Shown here: piece after piece, positions 53,406 to 62,918 of the stretch
How positions within the stretch are numbered: position 1 is the first letter of the stretch
Layout: each line of letters opens with the position of its first letter
Source of the DNA: Flavobacterium eburneipallidum
Lineage (GTDB): Bacteria > Bacteroidota > Bacteroidia > Flavobacteriales > Flavobacteriaceae
DNA length: 64,000 nucleotides
Direction: 5' to 3'
Assembly (NCBI RefSeq): GCF_027111355.2
Contig: NZ_CP114291.2
Span: 1,426,001 to 1,490,000, forward strand
Program-made: the position numbers and the translations under genes
Notes under the pieces: model-generated
Told to the model about the DNA's origin: nothing
Databases searched by the model: none
Seen by the model: the letters and a program-made list of their open reading frames with translations, nothing else

Positions 53406-55700
53406 CTATCTTTTTAAAGAAAAGTGTCCTTTAACTATTTTTCCATTGCCAAAGTGGAGTGTAAACCAATAATCATCAGCTGGTAATGCAGCGTTATTGA
53501 AATAACCATTCCAACCCAAACTATTTGCATTGAGTTGTGCTATTAATTTTCCATAGCGATTAAAAATAGTAGTAACAGCATTTGGAAATAAATCTAGGTT
53601 TTTTATTTTCCAATTGTCATTCGAACCGTCAGCATTTGGAGTGAAAAAGCGAGGATAATCTAAAACATAAATTGCGAATGGATTGGATGTCCCACAACCA
53701 TTTTTATCTTGGGCATAAGCCAAATAATTGCCTGGAGCCATTCCTGTAAATAATGGACTGTCTTGGTAATAGATGTTGTCAAGCGAAAATTCATAATCAC
53801 CTACTCCAGTATATTCAATCAAAATAGAGTTTTGAATGCCTGCAAAATCATTCACTTTTGCACCAGTTATAGTCGCAATTTCAGAATCAGTAACTGTAAA
53901 GTTTTTAATCGCTTTGCAATTATTCGCATTGGTAACTGCTACAGAATATTTCCCAGCAGTAGTCACCGTAATCGAATTTGAAGTTTCGCCAGTATTCCAA
54001 ACATAACTCGAATAGCCAGTTGCTACAGTCAAATCTACGCTTGAATTCGCACAGAGAAATGCAGTTTCCTCCTGAAAATTAGTTGGATTGAAAGTATTTA
54101 CCACAACTGTTATTGGGATAATTCCGTAACAATCGGCACCGTTTATGATACGGGCATAAATGATTTGTAGATTAGGGATGGTATTTTTAAATAAATTAGG
54201 CAATGGATTTTTTTGAGCAACAGCATCGTTGGTGTTTCTGTAATATTCTACTTGCATTCCTGCTGGTAATCCAGTCAGAACTTGTGGTGTTACTTGAGTA
54301 TTCAAATCAAATTGATACAACCCATCTTGAATCGCATCTTCATCGCAAGTTGAAATTGGATTTTGTGGCGCGATAGTATTATTGGCTACAACTAAATTGA
54401 CATTTGCATAATTCGCACAATTAAAACTATTAGTAACTCTGGCAAAAAGTGTTGGAATTGCAGGTTTGTTAGTATAAGAGGTCGGGTTTAAAATTGGACT
54501 TGTATTCGCTCTAGCATTCGATAAAGATTCAAAATAGACAACATCGCTTAAACTGGTATTATTGTTTTTGATGCTATTGTCCACTTTAGTCAAATCAAAA
54601 ATGGTAATTCCATCGTTGTTGTCATCGCATTGGGTAATTGTAGTGTCAGACAAAAGAATTTCAGGGGCGAATTCTATATTTATTTTTCCAACTGCGCTAC
54701 AACTGCTTGGAGAAAATAGTACTTCAACCGAATAAGCTCCAGTATCTGTAACGGTGTAAGAAGGACTCGTCGCACCTATTATTTCTGTGTTATTCCTGAA
54801 CCATTTGTAGCTGTAGCTCGCAGACAATTTAGTGTCAATCACAAGGCTTTCGCCAAAACAAACCGGATTATTTCTTGTTCGATCTGGTCCTAAATCAATT
54901 TTTGGAGCAAAACTTCCCGCTTGTAAAAATACAGCCGAATCATAATACTCGTTTTTGTCATCGGCAATTACTAGCTTAATGCGGTAGGTTTTTCCTGGAA
55001 CAACACTAGTCTGAGCATTCATAACTACGGTTTGTCCCGCATAATTGATTGGGCTAGTTGCTGTATTATTCCCGTTGTAGTAATTGCCATTTACAGCAGA
55101 GCAGTTATTAGTGTTACCATGAATATTTGTGGAAGAAACAGGAGTTGTAGTTCCAGGTATTACAGCCAAATTTTGATATTCATCCACACTTCCTTTTTCC
55201 TTAATCAAAAAAGCAAAGCCATCGGAATATTGACACGGACTTGAACCATTATATTCGTTGGAAGCAAAAATATAATCAAAGCTTAAAAAATTGGTCAGTG
55301 GAGTGAAATCGAATTCTAAAAAAGTAGCATTTGTAGAAGCAATTCTAATAGCTTGTTCCAAATCAGTATCGCCTGCCCAAGCCGTATCATTGCCATCACC
55401 TCTATAGAAAGCATAAGGGCCAATAGAATTTTTAGCACTCCAAGTACTTAAAACAATTCCTTCTTTAAACGGAAAGCTGCCACCTCCATTGGTAAAAAAA
55501 CCATAACTGTTTTGTCCAACAGGAAAAGCATCACCGTTAACATTGAAGTTGGAAACCAAAGCACAAGGACTATTGACTAATACATTTTCTACCAGTTGCT
55601 GGGCGGTGTATGAATCATTTACAGTGATGTTTTGTGCAAACAGAAGATTTGTATTGCAACAAATAAGAAAAAAATAGCATGTATTTAGAATCCATTTCAT
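53406..55700 (-). CDS. T9SS type B cargo protein with choice-of-anchor L domain
   Basis: 764 residues. After the signal (MKWILNTCYFFLICCNTNLL FAQ, two parts) comes the choice-of-anchor L domain, with SFPFKEGIVLSTWSAKNSIG, NATFLEFDFTPLTNFLSFDY and YIFASNEYNG. One CDD-type module (CDDNNDGITIFDL) and the type B sorting end (FFTPNADGSNDNWKIKNLDL; LPADDYWFTLHFGNG; KGHFSLKR) follow. It is homologous to the downstream paralog across the last 90 residues. The two genes are 24 nt apart and share an operon; the -7 box is at 55708-55715, nearly touching the start. Confidence 0.94.
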   Translation of the reverse strand: MKWILNTCYFFLICCNTNLLFAQNITVNDSYTAQQLVENVLVNSPCALVSNFNVNGDAFPVGQNSYGFFTNGGGSFPFKEGIVLSTWSAKNSIGPYAFYRGDGNDTAWAGDTDLEQAIRIASTNATFLEFDFTPLTNFLSFDYIFASNEYNGSSPCQYSDGFAFLIKEKGSVDEYQNLAVIPGTTTPVSSTNIHGNTNNCSAVNGNYYNGNNTATSPINYAGQTVVMNAQTSVVPGKTYRIKLVIADDKNEYYDSAVFLQAGSFAPKIDLGPDRTRNNPVCFGESLVIDTKLSASYSYKWFRNNTEIIGATSPSYTVTDTGAYSVEVLFSPSSCSAVGKINIEFAPEILLSDTTITQCDDNNDGITIFDLTKVDNSIKNNNTSLSDVVYFESLSNARANTSPILNPTSYTNKPAIPTLFARVTNSFNCANYANVNLVVANNTIAPQNPISTCDEDAIQDGLYQFDLNTQVTPQVLTGLPAGMQVEYYRNTNDAVAQKNPLPNLFKNTIPNLQIIYARIINGADCYGIIPITVVVNTFNPTNFQEETAFLCANSSVDLTVATGYSSYVWNTGETSNSITVTTAGKYSVAVTNANNCKAIKNFTVTDSEIATITGAKVNDFAGIQNSILIEYTGVGDYEFSLDNIYYQDSPLFTGMAPGNYLAYAQDKNGCGTSNPFAIYVLDYPRFFTPNADGSNDNWKIKNLDLFPNAVTTIFNRYGKLIAQLNANSLGWNGYFNNAALPADDYWFTLHFGNGKIVKGHFSLKR

Positions 55701-55707
55701 AGTCTTG

Positions 55708-55715
55708 CAAAGATA
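55708..55715 (-). promoter_or_regulatory. -7 box of the T9SS cargo operon
   Basis: TATCTTTG on the minus strand, 7 nt from the start ATG at 55700, so the message would be nearly leaderless. Confidence 0.5.
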
Positions 55716-55788
55716 CCTAAATCTATGTTTTTGAGGGTTGAAAAGTGTGTTTTTAACGCTGGTAGAGTCCTTATTTTATAGAAAATTC

Positions 55789-55820
55789 TTGTCCTGCTAT
55801 GCGATATTAGTGTAAATTTG
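55789..55820 (+). promoter_or_regulatory. Promoter of the 55838 gene with both -33 and -7 elements
   Basis: TTG at 55789-55791, a 21-nt spacer, and TAAATTTG at 55813-55820. This is the best-spaced promoter found in the window. Confidence 0.65.
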
Positions 55821-55837
55821 CCTTAAATGTATCAAAA

Positions 55838-56890
55838 ATGGAAGAGCAGTTAATGGTTTTTAAAAAGCCAAGTTATCCTTTAAATAATTTATTTTTAGAT
55901 TATTTAGAACGCTTTGATCGTATTTCTAAAGTCTCTATTTTTTATGATGATTTGTTGCGATTTTCAGGTTCAATCAATGTATATGATGCTAATGATAAAG
56001 ATACTTTGTGGATTCGGGTTTATTATTCAGAATACGAGCGTGATGAAATTGATTTGAATCTGAAAAAAATCTATTCCTACTTGCATTCAGATGGGAATTT
56101 AGACATTATCAAATTTTTGAATGTTGATGCTATTGATTATTGTACTTTCGGGAATTCAAAACCTTTTCGAGTAAAAGTCAGAAATATTTTGAATGACAAT
56201 TACGTTCATTTTTATGTAAAAAAAGCCGATGCTTCTCGCATTTACGGATTGGAACTAGAAGACATTCTTTCGCCCGATAAAATCAATTTTTTGGTTTATA
56301 AAGATACGCTGATCGAAGAACACATTATGGGAATTCCAGGGGATGTTTTTATGGATACTCTGCTGAAAAATTGTTCGGAAACCGAAAAATCTCAAATCGC
56401 CAAAGAGTTTGTCAAATTCAACGAGCGTTGTATGATACGTCTTCTGGGCGATATGCGCGCTTATAATTATGTAATTGTTCCGATTCATGATTTTGATCAC
56501 GTAGTTTTTAAAATTCGCCCCATAGATTTCGATCAACAATGTTATGAAGGGAATTTGAAAGTCTATCGTCCGCAGTTTTTTAAAGAAAATTATCCTATGA
56601 TAAAATTGGTTAAAGAAAAATTGCAACCCGATTCGATAGATCAATACAAGAATGAAGAAAGAGCTATTTTGGCCAAAAGAATTTTTTCGAATGAAAGACG
56701 AATTAAGAAATTAATGAATATTATGGTCAATGATGTCATTGCACCTGATAGTCACATCGAACAATTGAAATCAGAACTGTATAGATTGACGCTTGATGTC
56801 AACTTTAAAAGAGCACAATCAATGGGAAGTGTGCTCAACTCGGCTTTTGAATTTATTACTCGAAATTACAAGCATACCAATTTAATTTAA
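55838..56890 (+). CDS. Conserved hypothetical with kinase-fold-like motifs, 350 residues
   Basis: A cytoplasmic protein with no signal. The middle region NERCMIRLLGDMRAYNYVIV followed by KIRPIDFDQQCYEG resembles the catalytic loop (HGDxxxxN) and metal-binding DFG-like site (IDFD) of aminoglycoside-phosphotransferase-like kinases, with the His replaced by Leu. The order GD..x..N then D.D fits. N-terminal strands (SGSINVYDANDKDTLWIRVY) could be the small lobe. This is a motif-based inference, and I recognise no named family. A lipoprotein gene follows after 4 nt. Confidence 0.7.
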   Translation: MEEQLMVFKKPSYPLNNLFLDYLERFDRISKVSIFYDDLLRFSGSINVYDANDKDTLWIRVYYSEYERDEIDLNLKKIYSYLHSDGNLDIIKFLNVDAIDYCTFGNSKPFRVKVRNILNDNYVHFYVKKADASRIYGLELEDILSPDKINFLVYKDTLIEEHIMGIPGDVFMDTLLKNCSETEKSQIAKEFVKFNERCMIRLLGDMRAYNYVIVPIHDFDHVVFKIRPIDFDQQCYEGNLKVYRPQFFKENYPMIKLVKEKLQPDSIDQYKNEERAILAKRIFSNERRIKKLMNIMVNDVIAPDSHIEQLKSELYRLTLDVNFKRAQSMGSVLNSAFEFITRNYKHTNLI

Positions 56891-56894
56891 ACAC

Positions 56895-57752
56895 ATGAAA
56901 AAAGCTTTTTTAGTATCCTTTTCTTTGGTCTTGTTAGCCTGTCAGCAAGATTCAAGCCAAATGCAAACCCTCTATTCTTTGCCTAAAAAGTTAAAAGAAG
57001 TTTCAGGAATTACTTATTTTCCAGACACTAATTTGCTTTACACATTAGAAGATAGTGGTAATGCCAATGAAGTTTATGCCTTGAATTCAGAAGGAAAATT
57101 AGAAAAAACAATAACGATTACCAATGCTATCAATGTAGATTGGGAAGATATTACTAAAGATAAAGACAATAATTTATACATTGGTGATTTTGGTAATAAT
57201 GATAATGAACGCCAAGATTTGTGTATTTATAAAGTTGCCAATAAAGAATTAGATAAAGAAAATGCGGTAGCTGAATATAAAATTTCCTTTTCTTATCCAG
57301 AACAAACGGAATTTCCGCCCAAGAAAAAAGAACTTTTTTATGATGTAGAAGGTTTTTTTGAATACCAAAATTACTTTTATCTTTTTACCAAAAACCGAAG
57401 CAAAAACTTTGACGGAACGGCATTTATCTACAAAATTCCAAATGCTCCTGGAACTCAAAAAGCGGTAAAAATTGGAGAATTCAAAACCTGTGACAATTAC
57501 AATCATTGCGTTTTAACCAGTGCAACCATTAGTCCTGACGGAACAAAAGTGGTGGTTTTGAGCCACGACAAAATTCTATTATTTCAAGGTTTTCAAGACG
57601 ATTTGTTTCATAAAGGAACGCAAACCGAAATTCTATTGGGTGATTTTTCTCAAAAAGAAGCCGTTGTTTTTAAAGATAATAATACGCTTCTTATTGCCGA
57701 TGAAAAGACGAACAAAGTAGGAGGTAAGGTCTATGAATTTAAGTTGAAGTGA
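56895..57752 (+). CDS. Propeller-like lipoprotein (SdiA-regulated-like), 285 residues
   Basis: Lipobox LVSFSLVLLACQQ, then repeated beta-propeller-like strands: LKEVSGITYFPDTNLLYTLE, DWEDITKDKDNNLYIGDFGN, FFEYQNYFYLFTKNR, ATISPDGTKVVVLSHDKILL and KEAVVFKDNNTLLIADEKTN. It resembles SdiA-regulated and phytase-like esterase propellers, but catalytic residues were not found. The protein probably sits on the outer or inner envelope face. A partial copy of its middle region lies at 47975-48196. It follows the kinase-like gene, likely in one operon. Confidence 0.75.
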   Translation: MKKAFLVSFSLVLLACQQDSSQMQTLYSLPKKLKEVSGITYFPDTNLLYTLEDSGNANEVYALNSEGKLEKTITITNAINVDWEDITKDKDNNLYIGDFGNNDNERQDLCIYKVANKELDKENAVAEYKISFSYPEQTEFPPKKKELFYDVEGFFEYQNYFYLFTKNRSKNFDGTAFIYKIPNAPGTQKAVKIGEFKTCDNYNHCVLTSATISPDGTKVVVLSHDKILLFQGFQDDLFHKGTQTEILLGDFSQKEAVVFKDNNTLLIADEKTNKVGGKVYEFKLK

Positions 57753-57830
57753 TTTATCAAATCTTGTAGGTGTTTTATTTTATACCTACAAGGTCAAAAA
57801 ATAGACCTTGCAGGACATAAAAACTTATTA

Positions 57831-60800
57831 TCAAAAACTATAAGCCGCTCCAAAAACTACTCTTCCAGCTTCTTCAGGAGATTTAAAATAAGAAATTCTG
57901 GCTGTAACTAGATTAATTCCGTTAAGCCAAAGTCCACCACCAAAATCATTGTGCCATTTTTCTGAATTTTCTCCATCCAACCAAATTCGCCCATAATCAA
58001 ATCCAGCTAAAATTCCGTAGGTTAACGGTGCAATGGTTTTGCGGATTTTACCAATAGTGTAGCGCAAATCAGTACTTTGTGAGAAAGCAGTATTACCCAG
58101 AAAACGTTCGGTTCTATAACCTCGTAAATCTTTATCGCCTCCAAGAGTTACTCCTTGATAGAATTCGTAATTGTTATTCAAAATGGATTTGGCTTTGATG
58201 TTAGTTCCCAAAACCAATCTTCCATTAGAATTTATTTTGTGCACAAAACTTAAATTACTTTCTAGAACAGGAAAACTCCTTTTAGTATCTCTTAAATTGG
58301 TCATCCAAGTTGCCGAAACGTTAAAACCTATTCCCAAAGTAGGTTTGGGATTAAAATCGGAATTGCTAAAACTGTAATTTATTTTCGCACCTCCGTACAG
58401 CTGATCTTCAAAAACTTTTGGATCTACAGTTCCAGGTATGTTAATGTATCGATTGGCTGTTTTTTCCACTTCCATCTGGTTAAAAATAGCCTGAAAACTA
58501 AATTCGTTTCCGTAGCGACCAACGTGCCTAATAGCTGGAGCAACATTTATTTGTTGGATACGAACTCTGTTGTAATCCATTCCCAAATCTTGATCGTTAT
58601 TTGTAGTTTCATTTCCAGAACCAAAATAATTGATAGCAAAGTTGGGTGTGGTATATTTGGCTTCTACATCAATAACCCAATTGCCCAATAACCCAGGAAA
58701 ATGTGCTTTATAATCGAATTCGAAACCACCAGTTGCAAAATAATAATAGCTGTTTAAAACGTGTCGTTGTGTGTATGGATTTTGTTTGAAATTGTTTACC
58801 GTGTAATTCAAATTCAAACCTAGTTTGACACCATCATCTGGATTAAAACCCGCCGTTGGCAAACCAGAAAAGACATTGTATTTTGGTTTATTGCTATTGT
58901 ATAAATTCACTTCATAATCATCCGTAAGTACTTTTTGGGCTTTTTTATCTAAATCATACGTATTTGGTTTTGATTTGAAGTCGTAAATTACCACTCTTTT
59001 TCCGTTTTCAATAGTGTACGAATCATTGTTTTGACCACCGATTAAGCGAATCAATATTTTTGATTTAGCGGTTCCAGTTACTTCATACACATCATCATCG
59101 TCCAAACCGTAAATCCAAATATTTTTGGTGGTTTTATCCGAATAGATTTTGGTATAAATTAATTCTTCTCCGTCTTTTTTGATGCGATACACTTTTAGTT
59201 CCAGCCCTTTTTTAGCACTATGATTCAGTACAAATTTGTCTTTTTTATCCGTTCCAGCAATCATAACTGTGCGACTTAACACATCCGAATAAGTAGCCGC
59301 ATATTTTTGAAGTTCTTTTTTTCTGTTTTTCAGATTTTGCTTAATTTCTTCAATCGTTCCATCTTGAACTTCTTTTGGCAAATTGTCAAAAACCTTGTCA
59401 ATTTCAGCATCCGAAAGATTTTCTTGAATAAATTTGGCTTGTCCAATCCAATCATTTTTACCAGAAGTTCGAACAAAAGCCAAATCCAATGGATAAGGTT
59501 CACGATTGAGCCATTTGACATTATCGATTTTTTTTCCAAAAGTGCGCATGTGTCTCAACGCTGGAATATTCATCAAAATCGAAAGCAATTTGCCATCATA
59601 TTTAGTAAAAGCTTGGTCACGATCTCTCGGAATGGGTTTGTAAACTATTTTATCACCCACTTTATATTCGCCCCAACGCCATTGATCTTCGTGCCTGTCC
59701 CAATCGCCAATAAGCATATCAAACAAACGCGCTTTGATGTATTCTTTTTCGTCAACCGAATATTTTTCGTCTTTGTGCAGATTTTTCATCATATCAGCGG
59801 TGCTGATAATATCGTTGGGTTTGCCAAAACTGCGAGCATTTTTTTGATTATCAGTCGGACGCTCTTCTACGAGATACAATTCATCTCCAAAATTAGAATT
59901 AAATTCTTTCAAAGCATTTTGTTTCGGAATATAATACAACACAGGATTGGTATGCGCTAAACCAATTTTGTCAGCTAAATTGCCCACTGCAAATGGTGTA
60001 TATGGATGTGATGTGGTGTAAAAATCCAATAAAAAACCTTCGGCATAAGTGTCTTCAAAATCATTTTCGACATATTGATCCTTGAAAGCTACGGATTGTA
60101 AAAATCGGGTAGCACTTTTTTTCATCGCTCGCATGGCATATTCTTTTCCTTGAGGATTGATCATTCGCAATGATTTCGATTGGTGTCCTCCTCCTTCTCG
60201 CATGGGTTTCAAACCACCAAAAACGGTATCTAAACTAGCTATTTTTACTTCGATGGGTTGGCTGTAATATTTTCGATAATGCTTTCCAAAAAGAAATTTA
60301 TGAAACCAACTTTTTTGAGTCATTTCTTTAGAATAAATGGATGTTGAGATTGTGGCAGGAAATTGAGTAGGCCAGTTGGATGCCCAATTCACTTCTTTCA
60401 CTTTTATAATTTCGTTTTCAAAAAGCATTTTTTCTTTTTGATTCTCATTGCCAAAAAATGTTACTTTCGCATCACCAGTTTTAAATAATGTTAAAGTAGC
60501 ATAACCATTACCACCATAAGAAAAATCATTAGGATTTATGGCTCTTGCTGCTTCCGATTTGGATCCTGCACCACTAATAATTTGTTTGATATTTTCGTTG
60601 TCAATGTATTGCAAATTATGATCGTGACCAGAAACAACAATTACATTTTTCTGATTTTGAATCAGTGTTTTTATCCTTTTGGAAAGAATAGCATATTGTT
60701 TATTTTGAAGGTCTTGCGGACTAATTCCTGATGTTTTTCGTACTAAATTAATGAGTGAACCCACAACTGGCAACGGTATTTTTTGTTCCAATGGAAACAA

Positions 60801-61565
60801 TTGTTTTTCCAAAGAAAATTGTCCGCCATGAGTACCGTTAGTCATCAAAGGATGATGAATGGCAATGATAACCGTCTTTTCTTGATTTTTGTTTAGAATA
60901 CTTTCTAATTCAGCAAAGAAATCTTCCCTTGTTTTGATGTCGCAGTCGTCATTGATTGTGGTATGATTGTCCCAGTTTTCTAAAAACCATTCGCTATCAA
61001 TGGTAACCAAAGCGGTGATACTATCAATTTTTATATCTTCGATTGGACAGGCATTTCGAGGCGAAAATGCTTTTTTATCTTTCAAATAATTGGTTACAAA
61101 ATTGGCTTGTAACTGCAACCCTTTTATACCGCTGTACCAATCGTGATTACCAGGAATAAAAATTGTTTTCCCTTTAAATCCTTTGGTCAATTCCAATTGA
61201 TTGGTCAGTTTTTTTTCGGCTAAAGTTTTTGTTTTTGCATCGCCATCACTCGGAAAACCTTTAGGATAAATATTGTCTCCTAAAAATAATAAGGTCGATT
61301 TTTTATTGGCTTTTTTTAGTTTTTGATGCAGTAAATCAAGGGTTTGCTGTGATTTCTCTTCATCGGCATCGCCAGCATCTCCTACTAAATAAAAAGTGTG
61401 TGTAATTTTTAGGCTGTCAGTTGCGTTATCTGATTCGTTGGCAGCTACTTTTTTTCCATATTGAGCGTGGTGTGTTGCGCAAGAATGTAGTAGCAATAAT
61501 AGCGAAAATAGGATAAGATAAGTTTTAATCTTGCTTATAAAAGGATAATTCAAAAACAATTTCAT
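57831..61565 (-). CDS. Metallophosphoesterase fused to an outer-membrane barrel (lipoprotein)
   Basis: 1244 residues. Lipobox LILFSLLLLLHSCATHH. A calcineurin-like phosphoesterase domain follows: FYLVGDAGDADEE, LFLGDNIYPKGF, IFIPGNHDWYSG, IIAIHHPLMTNGTHGGQF and VSGHDHNLQYI. A long middle region (residues 380-900) has an atypical block (DRHEDQWRWGEYK and PRDRDQAFTKYDG), and the C-terminal third is a BamA/TamA-like barrel ending RVVFGAAYSF. It probably exposes the phosphoesterase at the outer membrane; its substrate is unknown. The start lies 24 nt from the divergent HD-Pycsar-like gene. Confidence 0.88.
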   Translation of the reverse strand: MKLFLNYPFISKIKTYLILFSLLLLLHSCATHHAQYGKKVAANESDNATDSLKITHTFYLVGDAGDADEEKSQQTLDLLHQKLKKANKKSTLLFLGDNIYPKGFPSDGDAKTKTLAEKKLTNQLELTKGFKGKTIFIPGNHDWYSGIKGLQLQANFVTNYLKDKKAFSPRNACPIEDIKIDSITALVTIDSEWFLENWDNHTTINDDCDIKTREDFFAELESILNKNQEKTVIIAIHHPLMTNGTHGGQFSLEKQLFPLEQKIPLPVVGSLINLVRKTSGISPQDLQNKQYAILSKRIKTLIQNQKNVIVVSGHDHNLQYIDNENIKQIISGAGSKSEAARAINPNDFSYGGNGYATLTLFKTGDAKVTFFGNENQKEKMLFENEIIKVKEVNWASNWPTQFPATISTSIYSKEMTQKSWFHKFLFGKHYRKYYSQPIEVKIASLDTVFGGLKPMREGGGHQSKSLRMINPQGKEYAMRAMKKSATRFLQSVAFKDQYVENDFEDTYAEGFLLDFYTTSHPYTPFAVGNLADKIGLAHTNPVLYYIPKQNALKEFNSNFGDELYLVEERPTDNQKNARSFGKPNDIISTADMMKNLHKDEKYSVDEKEYIKARLFDMLIGDWDRHEDQWRWGEYKVGDKIVYKPIPRDRDQAFTKYDGKLLSILMNIPALRHMRTFGKKIDNVKWLNREPYPLDLAFVRTSGKNDWIGQAKFIQENLSDAEIDKVFDNLPKEVQDGTIEEIKQNLKNRKKELQKYAATYSDVLSRTVMIAGTDKKDKFVLNHSAKKGLELKVYRIKKDGEELIYTKIYSDKTTKNIWIYGLDDDDVYEVTGTAKSKILIRLIGGQNNDSYTIENGKRVVIYDFKSKPNTYDLDKKAQKVLTDDYEVNLYNSNKPKYNVFSGLPTAGFNPDDGVKLGLNLNYTVNNFKQNPYTQRHVLNSYYYFATGGFEFDYKAHFPGLLGNWVIDVEAKYTTPNFAINYFGSGNETTNNDQDLGMDYNRVRIQQINVAPAIRHVGRYGNEFSFQAIFNQMEVEKTANRYINIPGTVDPKVFEDQLYGGAKINYSFSNSDFNPKPTLGIGFNVSATWMTNLRDTKRSFPVLESNLSFVHKINSNGRLVLGTNIKAKSILNNNYEFYQGVTLGGDKDLRGYRTERFLGNTAFSQSTDLRYTIGKIRKTIAPLTYGILAGFDYGRIWLDGENSEKWHNDFGGGLWLNGINLVTARISYFKSPEEAGRVVFGAAYSF

Positions 61566-61589
61566 AATTTAGTGGGATAAAATATTCTT

Positions 61590-62774
61590 ATGAATCTAAC
61601 AGAACAATGCGAAGATTTCGTTTATAATTTACTCAAAGGTAAGCTTTCTAAACTGTATTCCTACCATAATTTTAATCACACCTTAAGTGTTGTCAATGCT
61701 GTAAAAGAGCTTTGTATAAACGAAAAAGTTCCAGATTCGGATAAAGAAATTCTTTTAATAGCCGCATGGTTTCACGATACGGGTTACATCAATGGAAATC
61801 TGAATCACGAAGCCGAAAGTATCGTTATTGCCACTCAATTTTTAAAAGAAAAAAAGCAATCGGACGAATTTATAGCCAGTGTTGCTAATTTAATTTTAGC
61901 TACAGCCAAAGAATATCAGCCTAAAAATCATTTGGAAAAAATTATTAAAGATGCCGATTTTATCCATATCACCAGTTCTGAATATCTTTCAACTTGTGAA
62001 TGTTTGCGCCTTGAATTGAATAATACTACCAATATGTCTTTTTCTAATTTGCAATGGGCTACAGAAAATTTTGATTTCTTGTTGAACAAACACCAATTCT
62101 ACACTGATTTTGCTCAAAAAAATTGGCAACCTTTAAAAGACAAAAATATAAAACGCATTCAGAAAAAAATTAACAAACAAGAAAAGAAAAAAAATATGTT
62201 AATTGAGGACGAAAATAAAAAGAAAGAAAAAGTAGAAAAAACCGATCGTGGAGTAGATACTTTGTTTCGGGTAACGTTAGGAAATCATACGCAATTGAGT
62301 GGCATTGCTGATAGTAAAGCGAATATTTTATTGTCGGTCAATGCTATTATTATCTCAATCGCATTGTCTTCGATTATTCCAAAACTGGACAGTCCTAAAA
62401 ATGCTCATTTGGTTATTCCTGTTTTTATTATGCTGATTTCGAGTGTGACCACAATAATTTTTGCCATTTTATCGACAAGACCCAAAGTTACTACAGGATT
62501 TTTTACCCGTGCAGATGTCGAAGCCAAAAAAGTGAATCTGATGTTTTTTGGAAATTTCTATAAAATGCCTATCGAAGAATACGAATGGGCAATGAACGAA
62601 ATGATGAAAGATCGGGATTATTTGTACTCAACAATGATAAAAGATTTGTATTATTTAGGCTTGGTTTTACAACGAAAATACAATCTATTGCGGATTACCT
62701 ACAATATTTTTATGATAGGAATTATTGTGACAGTTATCGCATTTATCATAGCGTTCAAGTCAGTTGGACTTTAA
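61590..62774 (+). CDS. HD-domain protein fused to a Pycsar-effector-like (DUF5706) membrane domain
   Basis: 394 residues. Residues 1-185 are an HD phosphohydrolase: SYHNFNHTLSVVNAVKELC, the HD pair in AAWFHDTGYINGN, and IIKDADFIHI. A charged, Lys-rich linker follows (KINKQEKKKNMLIEDENKKK). From about 220, FRVTLGNHTQLSGIADSKAN and ILLSVNAIIISIALSSIIP start a membrane domain with about three or four helices, matching the Pycsar system effector (PycTM) family. In known Pycsar systems PycTM opens or disrupts the membrane on sensing cCMP/cUMP. Here no pyrimidine cyclase gene is within view, and the HD domain may degrade a signal. Confidence 0.82.
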   Translation: MNLTEQCEDFVYNLLKGKLSKLYSYHNFNHTLSVVNAVKELCINEKVPDSDKEILLIAAWFHDTGYINGNLNHEAESIVIATQFLKEKKQSDEFIASVANLILATAKEYQPKNHLEKIIKDADFIHITSSEYLSTCECLRLELNNTTNMSFSNLQWATENFDFLLNKHQFYTDFAQKNWQPLKDKNIKRIQKKINKQEKKKNMLIEDENKKKEKVEKTDRGVDTLFRVTLGNHTQLSGIADSKANILLSVNAIIISIALSSIIPKLDSPKNAHLVIPVFIMLISSVTTIIFAILSTRPKVTTGFFTRADVEAKKVNLMFFGNFYKMPIEEYEWAMNEMMKDRDYLYSTMIKDLYYLGLVLQRKYNLLRITYNIFMIGIIVTVIAFIIAFKSVGL

Positions 62775-62815
62775 TTATATATCTATCCGTTACTTGTACT
62801 AATTTTAAAAATTAC

Positions 62816-62880
62816 ACACGGATGACACGGATTTTTATATTTATGTCAGCGAAAATTCGCCTAATCCGTGTCATCTGTGT
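62816..62880. repeat. 65-bp fold-back element
   Basis: Arms ACACGGATGACACGGATT (62816-62833) and AATCCGTGTCATCTGTGT (62863-62880) pair at 17 of 18 positions, and GCGA-AAAT-TCGC (62849-62860) is an internal hairpin. The right arm recurs exactly at 29764-29781. Confidence 0.7.
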
Positions 62881-62918
62881 TCTTTTTTTGTTATTAGTCC
62901 GCTTTACGGACAGTCATA

